A stretch of DNA of 64,000 bases from Atopsyche davidsoni (taxonomy: Eukaryota; Arthropoda; Insecta; Trichoptera; Hydrobiosidae), in NCBI GenBank assembly GCA_022113835.1, contig JAILWY010000010.1, forward strand, positions 3,931,501-3,995,500, in the 5' to 3' direction. Positions 55,270-64,000 of this stretch are shown in pieces. Within the stretch, counting starts at the first letter, position 1, and each line of letters begins with the position of its first letter. The notes below the pieces were generated by a model. That model did no database searches. It saw only the letters and a list, made by a program, of their open reading frames with translations, and was not told the origin of the DNA. The translations under genes were made by a program, and so were the position numbers.

Positions 55270-58200
55270 ACTATTAATAACATTTCATTAACATAATTTG
55301 GGGGATTTGATAATCGTGGACATATTTATTTTTTTTAAATTTGATACTTCCTTTATTATTAACAACTTAAATTAGCTAAAATTAACTTTTACAAGATCAC
55401 AAAAAAATATTATTATTATTATATATCGCCTCCCACAGCCAAACCATGAGAACTGGAGTTAATTTTATTATTATTATTTCACTGAACTGGTATTTGCTTT
55501 TATTACTTTATTTTCTTTAATATTATTTTCAAAATAGCTTTAAGCTTTTTTTAAAAATAGTGATGGTACTGTAAATGTACTTAAATCAGTAACCAACCAG
55601 TAATCAGTCAATAAATTACGACATGACAACATCTCATGGCCTAGATGGCAGCGTTAGACAAAAATTCCAAACATAATATAATATCAATACCGCATTTTTA
55701 ACTTATAAAGACACACTAGTAATCATGTTTGCTTCAATAGCTAATATCTTAAAGTTTCTATAAAAATTTGATATAAATCTTATTACGAGGAAGGCCTGCT
55801 TACAGAAATCAGTACAGAGGCATACAATATATGAACTTAATAATCATTGGAGTAATAAATGTATCAAGTATATTGGAAAACTACAGCACATACTCTACTT
55901 TAGTAGCATAAGCTTTGAGACTTGGTTAATATTAAATAAAGAAAAAATAATAAATATAATCAGTCCAACCCTTGTTAAAGTGTAAACATTATGTTTAGGT
56001 ACATAAAATTGATGAACCCAAATAAAAGGGTTCTAAAATTTATTTTCCAAACAATTGAATAAATGAATTTGATACTTTGTGAAAAATCATTTGAAACACA
56101 AGGTTTGCTTTTATTTAATAAACAAAAAAAAAGTTTTTCCCAGGCTATTTATAGTTAAAACTAGTGAATCTAAGCATTTAAATTCAGATGTATGTCACCA
56201 AAGTAGGGTAGATATTGTGGCTTTCCTGTCTATTCTAGTTCTCATATCGGAACGCTTTATTTATATACAATTCCCTTAAGGAGTTTGTACGTTTATATGA
56301 GGAGCATCTGTTTGTTTCTAGTTCTTATGTCTCAAATTTATAAAACTCTATGACAAAATCAATTTGGGCAGTTTGAAAAATTCTATTACAAAAAAAGTAT
56401 TTTTAACTAAACTCAATATCATCAGGTTCAATCTAAAATGAAATCTAACTTTTCTTATGTTTCATATTTAATTGGACAGCTATATTATTTGCATAGTTGG
56501 AACCGTAACTAACAACAATAATTTTGAGATTTGTCGCATATCAATAACAGGGTTATAACTTCATAACAGAATTATCAACTTCATAAGGGTGAATTCATCA
56601 ATTTCATATCTAATATATATTACTTCCTATTAAAGAAATGATACCAATATATTATTATAATCAATGCACTGAATTACTGTCATTAGCTATTGTCATTAAA
56701 TTAATCATGTGGAAGCATCATCAATTTCCCTATTTGTATCACTTTCATGACTATGAAGCTAGCAACTTTGAACTCAAAACTATGTATTGATTTGTACACA
56801 CGGCCTTAATACAAAATAACAACCTAAAATATAAAAAATAAATACTTTTAAAATCATACTCCGATACTATTAAATATTAGTTACAGATATAATATATCAT
56901 TGATGTTTGTAGTATGCTTAAACAACAAATTATATTTTTGAAACTTTCAGATCGTTGCTGAACCTTCCGCAACAGTTAGATTAAAACATTAAAAACGTTT
57001 CGGACAAAAGCAAGCAAAAAACATTAATCAAATTTGTACTTCAAGCATAAGCCAAGATAATATTCAATTAACACACTCACACTATTAGCGCACTCATAAT
57101 TAATTAGAATTAAAGTAAAAGTAAATTAAATTAAACATTCACAAAAATTAATTGAAAATTGATTTATTTTTTAAATGTGAATATCCATATGCAGTGGAAA
57201 TCGTTAAACCCAAAATGATAAGGATTAAAGTTTGTTTTCAATTAAACTAAGTACAGTGATTAAAGCATATACCTAATATATAAAAAAATGGAAGTGAAAA
57301 AACAAACTCATAATAAACCTTATGAATATAGCTTTATTTACTGAATTAGACACTATTACTTTGTATGCACAAATTGCTCAGAATTGTTAGATTTCATTTT
57401 ATTCCAATTAGTCTATAACAACTTTCAACATTTTTTACACTTCCACAGTGTGGAAAACCGGAGCATCTCTATTTAAAGTTGGATCGTCATAACAGTCTTT
57501 CCAAATGGCAATGCTGGCTGAACAGCAGCGGTTTCAAAAATATTATATAGCGTAAAGCGAAGTTACGGTCAGTAAGATATTTTCTATGATTTAGATAAAT
57601 AATTTCCACTGTGAAAATAATATGTGTAAAATTAATATTTTCTATTAAAAAATTGAAGGTACAAGTAATGACATAAATTTTGTATCTCATTGGAAATATT
57701 GGTAGATAACCGATATACAAAACAAAATAGCATTGTAATCAAGGTGTTAAAAAAATAAAGTTTATAATGCTTTTTCTGTATTGTTGGTTAAGCTTGAATT
57801 CATTTTATTTCACCTTGACACTATTTAAATGAAAAATAAGCTAGTTGTTGTTATATTCATATTGGTATAGCAACTGCTTTCAAAATACAAAAGTTTTTAA
57901 GGCTAAAATTTATATCTCAAAATAGATTTTCATATAATGCCTTTCTTTCAACTAACGTTTTAATTGGCTATATATGTTGTTATCTGGATCTTATCAATTT
58001 GATACAAATAAATGCAAAAAATAGGTACCACCTAATATAAAGGTGTACCATAATAGTTATTAAAATTAATTACTAATTACAAAACACACAGTATGAAGGC
58101 CTAACTCATTAATATCTTACATACAAAAATATACCACATTATGACAGACCCAAACTGAAAGGAGGCACACATTAAGCATATACCTACTACTTTATCTAAC

Positions 58201-59360
58201 AGTAAATAGGTATTTTACAATTTTTGTTTCAATTTCAAATCGGGAGGTAGCTTGATAACATCATAACTGGGAAGAAAAATTTGCAACATTTTTTTAATTC
58301 TATCTTAAGGTAAGGCATCCAAGCAGTAGTATTTCATTTCATTACACTTAAAAATAGCCTGAGTTCACACCAAAGTGCGTGCGATATTAAAGCACATTGT
58401 TACATTGAATATTGAAAATGAAAAGAGAATTTACTGTTACATATCACCGAAGAAACAAAATGCCACCAATAGTGTCTACGTAATAAATTGTCGTGTGATA
58501 TAACAGTATTTTTAATAAATAAGTTGTTCTGAAAGGCCCTTGCCAAATTAATCATCAATAAACTTAAATTTAAATTGAAAATATAATAATTTTTACTGGA
58601 CGAATAAAAAGTAATTTAAGCATACGAATATTTATATATTTAAATTAACAAACACATTTGGATAAATCAATAAAGATTATCAATTAATAAATATCACATC
58701 CTAGGCATTCACTGCATTTTTAGGTTTGCAAACTAAAATTGAGACTAGGAAAAATGCAACTAGATACCATTGCTAGAAAGAGTCGATTTAACTGCCATAT
58801 TAGAATCCACATTTTTTTGTATTTATTTGTCTTATAAATGGTATTTAATTTGAATTTAATTTTATCTTTGAAAACTTTTTCTTATGTGCAGTTAAGTTAT
58901 ATCCCCAAAATAATATTTTGTTGATAATTTCTGAATCTAAATGGCCTTCATAATTAAAAACTATGTTTTCAATTGATTCATTGTTTAGAAATTGTAATTT
59001 TTTATTTTGTAGGCATTTTAAACAATACAATGCATCATCACCAAAAGTTGAGTTGAGCTAAAACAATTAATAAAAGAATATCAAGGAGCTACTTAGTAAC
59101 CCGTTGAGAATTCAGTAATATATGTCTGATATGACATATTGAAATTATAAGAACATCAAGGAAACGCCAACCTCAAAATAAATCAATTGCCTTAAACCTA
59201 GTCTCAATTTATGTCTCTACCTTGAGACATAATATAACTTAAGAATCTATTCATGAAAAATAAAAAATAAAATCAATCGAATTTCTCACATTGACATTGT
59301 ACTGTTATATGATAACATTTTAATCAAAAAATATACGAAAAAATATCTTAATAGTTTCAT
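55270..59360. other. AT-rich region downstream of the DHHC gene
   Basis: No gene supported. Part may be 3' UTR or flanking DNA of the minus-strand DHHC gene ending at 59520. Confidence 0.4.
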
Positions 59361-59364
59361 AAAT

Positions 59365-59370
59365 TTTATT
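59365..59370 (-). terminator. Polyadenylation signal AATAAA of the DHHC gene
   Basis: AATAAA on the minus strand, 150 nt past the TAA at 59522-59520; the nearest canonical signal. Confidence 0.5.
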
Positions 59371-59519
59371 AATGAAGCCATCAAAACATCATCAAACACA
59401 CTGTTTGTTTTTTTTGTAAATAAATAATAAAAAAGAAATATTTTCATTATACTAATTGAACTGATAATATAAGCAGATAAGCTAAGTACTCACTATATGT
59501 TAAATAAATTTCGAGATAT

Positions 59520-61685
59520 TTATACACTGTAAAGATAATTTTGTAATTTAGTATTAGGAGATGGTTTTGTAAATGGAGAAAACCACCCAATCGAAAACCG
59601 CCCAAACACAGATTGAATACTTTTCCACCTTGACTTGCGCACCCATCGAGCCTCTTCTTTCTTCAACTGCTCAATTCCCTGAAAAATAATTAAATAGTGA
59701 AAAAACCAGCTCTACAAGATTAGAATTTCAATGTTCTCTCCCTTCATACAGTTAAAATTTCATCTGCGTCTTTAAAAAAAAAGAGATATAAAACTGTTTC
59801 CAAGAATTTTTTTCATGAATCTAGAATAAGTCATCACTATTGACTTCATCTATTTGTTTACCAACAAAAAACTAAAATGCTTTTCTTATTAATATAAAAG
59901 TATTTTCAGCTGTTGCTTCATCAGCCCGACTCAAGTAAGTGTTGACAACACACAATTTATTCAATTCAGTAGCTATTGACAATATATAATGTCATGAAAG
60001 TATACAATTCAGAGATCATTATTTCATGGCTCTAAAATCGTATGACTTACTGTCTCATCATTCCATATTGCCTGCAGTTGAGTACCCAGCATGACAGCCG
60101 TGAAGATAGCAAAGAGCAGAGCTTCAAACACGAGAAACAACAGCAGCACCACGGTGGCCGGGGGAGAATAAGCTGAACACTCCCTCCACTCTCTTCTTAT
60201 GCACGTTGCAAACTGCGACACTGATAGAACCAGTGAGTGCAGAGAAATCATGGCAATGTATAACTGAAAATTACATTTAATACATCAATCAAAAAATGTT
60301 TCTCAAGCATTCAATAGATTTTAAATGTTTTTGGTGATTTTTGTTCTTACCACAACTCATATGCATTTTGTTTAAATGTTAATTTTGATCCTTCAAATGA
60401 CAAATCGAATGACAACTTTATTTTTCCAAAGATAGTGGTTTAAATTATTTTATTGTGGTTTTGGAAAACAATTATTTTTAGAGCTGTGTGTGTATAAATT
60501 AAAATTCTTGTATTCATTAAATAATGAATTAATTCTTGAAGCCAAAAGAATTCAAAAGCAGAAACTAAATAAATTTACTTCAGCAAGAATAATCTTTTGA
60601 ATACTTACAGTGAATAAGACAAAATACTTTTGATTGTTTTCTCCCACACAATTGTTGACCCACGGGCAGTGATGATCCATCTTCCGTATGCACCTCTGGC
60701 AAACTGAGCAGTGGTGAGCGCGCTCTGGTTTGATGCTGCAGCATTTCGGGCATTTGAATATCACCTGCCCTTCTCTAAATCCCATTTGCTTTATCATCTC
60801 CTTCGTAGCATTACCTTTCGGGACTGCACCCTGAAACATTATTAATGTATTAATTCATATAAATCAATCTAAGTTGCTTCATTTTAATTGTATACCTTTG
60901 ATTTAAAGTACATTAGAGCCAAAAAATATAGCTCGCAAGACATAAACCTACAGGTAGATAAAGTTTCAGTTTTCAGAAATGTTGCTAGACCTTGCAACAT
61001 TATCTAGAACCTATATTAATATAATAAAAAATATAGTTTACAAACAAACATAGCTCATAATTTCTATAAACATCAACCTAATCTATGAGCAGTTCTAAAA
61101 ATAACAAGCTTATTTATTTTGTACAAAGGCCTGAATTATTTTATACAATTTAATAAAACTTAATAGCTTAAAATCTGTGACATCTCGATCAAAACTTCAT
61201 TGACTTCTTTTACAAATTGAATTTTTTTTTTAATCATAGACTTACCGGATCAGTAAACATGGTGCGGAGATGTGATGTGAAAGCTAATATAGCAAATGAT
61301 TGAAAAATAATCATATTTATATAACTATAAATTGGATACGAAGAAGATCCCGGTATGAGAATCACCATCATTACAACAAATTCGGCATATATTATCAATA
61401 ACCATGTCAATATGGCACAAATGATTCCACAAATATCCTGAAACATAAAATAAAAAATTATTGTAAATTACAAAATTATACATTTAGGTTTTTAACATAG
61501 CCTGTATTTTTTACTATTCATATGGATATCCAATAAATTTATAAAAACATTTTTATACTTAAATTATATAAAACAATAAGCACCTTAATACACCACGCTA
61601 TCCCGGCACAACACCTATTGTGCATATCCACTTCCTTGCGGAAGGCAGAGTAGTCATAGTCCATCTCATCAAAGTTCTCATTCAT
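59520..61685 (-). CDS. DHHC palmitoyltransferase, ZDHHC3/7 (GODZ) type
   Basis: Five coding exons on the minus strand: 61685-61584, 61437-61246, 60830-60609, 60263-60051, 59678-59520, all joined in phase 0, 295 residues. All acceptors end TTTCAG-like; four donors are GTAAGT-like except exon 1 (GTGCTT, weak). Order: acidic N-terminus; membrane segments 1-2 ([29 protein letters not shown]); [14 protein letters not shown]; the Cys-rich domain [20 protein letters not shown] with [15 protein letters not shown] (catalytic Cys); membrane segments 3-4 ([17 protein letters not shown]); and [16 protein letters not shown]. Closely like the vertebrate ZDHHC3/ZDHHC7 pair as I know it. The enzyme S-palmitoylates membrane proteins, typically at the Golgi. 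Codons are AT-ending, unlike the GC-rich secreted-protein genes. The 5' UTR continues to an acceptor at 61720. Confidence 0.93.
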
Positions 61686-61720
61686 ATGTTACAGTAGAGG
61701 TAATCTTCAGTTATCGAAAC
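61686..61720 (-). other. 5' UTR part of the first coding exon of the DHHC gene
   Basis: On the minus strand, TTTCTTTTTTTTCAG ends at 61721, followed by GTTTCGATAACTG and 35 nt before the ATG. A non-coding first exon must therefore lie upstream. Confidence 0.6.
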
Positions 61721-63585
61721 CTGAAAAAAAAGAAATATATTCTTATGGCATTGTAATTTATTGAATCATTATATTGCATTTTCATCGATAACTGCAAAAT
61801 ACAAATACAATAGTATGCAAAAAAGCAAGTTTTATGCATTCATACTTTTTTTGCAAGAACCTATTGATAATAACTTGAAATATGTTTTAAATCTAATCAG
61901 TGATCAAAATTATTCTTATCAGCAAAATACAATTACCAGTACTTTAGATAAAAATATATTTTGTGTTAAAAGAGAAGGCTGTTAACGTATCTTATAAGTT
62001 ACTGTACAAAAATTTATAACATTATCAAAACCATAATCAATAAATCACATAGAAACGCAAATGCAATCATAATATTTTCACAAAGCCCCATCAACGCAGC
62101 AATTTTCATTAAAGTTTTAAAACTTAAATGCTCGAGCCCTGCTTATTTACACCGCACGCAAACATAGCTGTTTTACAATTTGCTTTGCTTTATCCACTAT
62201 CACGCAAGACAGTTCTTTAAAAACCTGGTTTGTATTATGATTTGATGATCTTATTTATAATACTGTTTTGTTCTACCACGCAATTATGATGGATAAAACA
62301 GTGACATGGCATTGTGTGCATACACAAAGCCGTTGATATCATAAATCAAACAACTACTTAAAATAACTTTTTTATTAAAGACATGGATGACAATTGTCAC
62401 ATTAGTTATAATAGCTAGTTTTTCTCAAAACAACAAATTAGATCTTAGTACCTATACCGTTCTGAATAATTTATCTGCCCACGTTCACGTTATTATGTTT
62501 TACCTATGTTTCACTATATAGGATAATTCAATAACAACAATTCATGAGTTACAATCAATCACATGAGTGTTGTGACCTATTAAGGAAATTTAAATATTAT
62601 TTTACTTTAAAATTAACTACCAGTCATTCCTCTTTTACAATGAAAATAAAAATTAATTACACAAACGCTGCATATTTTACTGGAAAACCTAAATCAATTT
62701 AGACTATTAAAAACTTTTACTGAGGAGTGACTAAAAGCTTTATATATTTATTTTAGAAACGATAAATTGAATTATTGGTTTTTACTAACTACAGGTCTCA
62801 AATGTGTAATCTGTTTAATGTAAATTTTATATTTGACATTAATGGGATAAGAAAATACTCCTTGAAAGAAATGACACCAATATACCATGACCAGTTCATC
62901 CAAATTATTTAATTCACAATGAAACTGCTGCAAAGAATGTAATATATTTTACACATTTACTAAAGAAGAGTAATTCTCACGATATAGTGATTAAGAAATA
63001 AGCAAATTTAATTGATATAAAATGATAACACAGAAAATATAAAATGAAGCTAATAAAAATCTTTTAATTTAAGCCAGTATCTAAGACTTAACTACGTGAT
63101 ATTGCACTTTTTAAAATAATATTTAATCCCGTTTGTATTTATAACTATTCAATTTGGTATTGTAACAGAAAACGCCGGAGAAAAAGCCTTAATATGATAA
63201 ATAAAACACCGGTATCGGCAATTCCAAGCACTTCAATTGTGGACAAATATTACGTACCTAAACGACTCCCTTAATATAAATTAGAAGAATGTTAATTGAT
63301 CTTAGGTATGCCAATTGCAAATAGATTAAGGTCTAATCACATAAATATAACAATACAACCTGTAGGTTAAATAAATCAATAAACAACCACTGTACTCGAA
63401 TTTGACTTTAACATAAGCCAATACATTCTGACATTCGCAGCAAACCTACCTCAATGGGCTTCAATTAATATACTTAAGTTTGAGATAAATCAATCTATAT
63501 TTATATTAATTGTTATTTTTAATCACAGGTTAAAAGTGAATTTATTTTTATGTTTTACATCGATAATAATGATTTGTAATCGCAC
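61721..63585. other. Probable first intron of the DHHC gene
   Basis: AT-rich with no supported coding sequence. Runs from the acceptor at 61721 to a plausible donor at 63585. Confidence 0.35.
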
Positions 63586-63650
63586 CTGAGCTCCGGATAC
63601 GCCTCGATAAACAACTAAAGACTTTGACTTTGACAGTGCTGCCAGCCCTA
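63586..63650 (-). promoter_or_regulatory. Candidate non-coding first exon / promoter of the DHHC gene
   Basis: A small GC-richer island in AT-rich DNA. On the minus strand it reads GGGCTGGCAGCACTGTC and on to CCGGAGCTCAG, followed by a donor-like GTGCGATT. No TATA box. Placement fits a housekeeping promoter about 1.9 kb before the start codon. No transcript evidence. Confidence 0.35.
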
Positions 63651-63654
63651 AATA

Positions 63655-64000
63655 AACTATTTTCGATAAATAATATTACAAATTAGTTACAAAAAGTTAT
63701 ATTTATATATTATATTTTTAATAATGGGTATTTATATTTATAAAAATAAATAATCAGGTTTTAATTAATTTTCACGCAATTACTTACACAACTAAAAATC
63801 AAATCATTTATTTAATACAAATGAGACTAGGATCTAATCTATCTGATTTTAAATGGTGGGTAAATTTCACGGCTGTATTTTATGATTTGATGAAAAATAT
63901 AAAATTTTATTTTTTGGCTATAATAATTTTTTAATGAAAAAATTATATTATATTTTATTTTTTAGGCCTTATATTTTTAAGCTAGGCAACACTTCATACG
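63655..64000. other. AT-rich right edge, nothing recognised
   Basis: Extremely AT-rich sequence upstream of the candidate DHHC promoter; no feature seen. Confidence 0.4.

Overview
The window looks like nuclear DNA of an insect, most likely a butterfly or moth. The background is very AT-rich, the GC-rich coding islands are split by introns with GT/AG ends, and there are metazoan polyadenylation signals. The secreted proteins are His/Gly-rich and cuticle-like. The mobile elements are of animal type. The order is inferred from this overall character; no sequence search was run.

Layout. (1) 1-3.4 kb: the 3' end of a plus-strand His/Gly-rich gene, tail to tail with the last exon of a minus-strand His-rich gene carrying a long Gly-His repeat. 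(2) 3.4-22 kb: gene-poor DNA with a tRNA-derived repeat family, a hAT-type MITE, a 91-bp tandem repeat and a few coding-like islands. (3) 22.1-26.4 kb: two large minus-strand reading frames, both derived from Tigger/pogo-type transposases. They lie in one frame, separated by a single TAG. Each has lost a different catalytic position, and the upstream one ends in six 33-residue repeats. (4) 28.5-31.6 kb and 38.5-41.7 kb: two spliced minus-strand genes for small secreted proteins, each rebuilt here from TATA box to stop. The second switches reading frame near its end. (5) 44.6 kb: another small secreted-protein gene. (6) 45.77-49.75 kb: a compact, apparently intact LTR retrotransposon. It has identical 119-bp LTRs, a 5-bp target duplication, gag/pol joined by a GGGAAAC -1 frameshift signal, and a gag frame that opens inside the LTR. 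It sits in an older repeat whose uninterrupted copy is at 13.25-13.48 kb. (7) 54.5-55.3 kb: a decayed inverted-repeat DNA transposon. (8) 59.5-61.7 kb: a five-coding-exon DHHC palmitoyltransferase gene of the ZDHHC3/7 type.

How the genes relate. The His-rich and signal-peptide genes look like a local cluster of secreted, probably cuticular proteins. Three share the plan of a short exon with start or signal peptide followed by a GC-rich exon with the mature protein. The DHHC gene has AT-rich codons and looks like a housekeeping neighbour. The transposase-derived pair looks domesticated, not mobile. The most unusual things are that pair (one stop between two complementary dead transposases), the LTR element's organisation, and the frame switch in the 38.5-kb gene. 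All exon joins were read by eye from splice consensus and phase.
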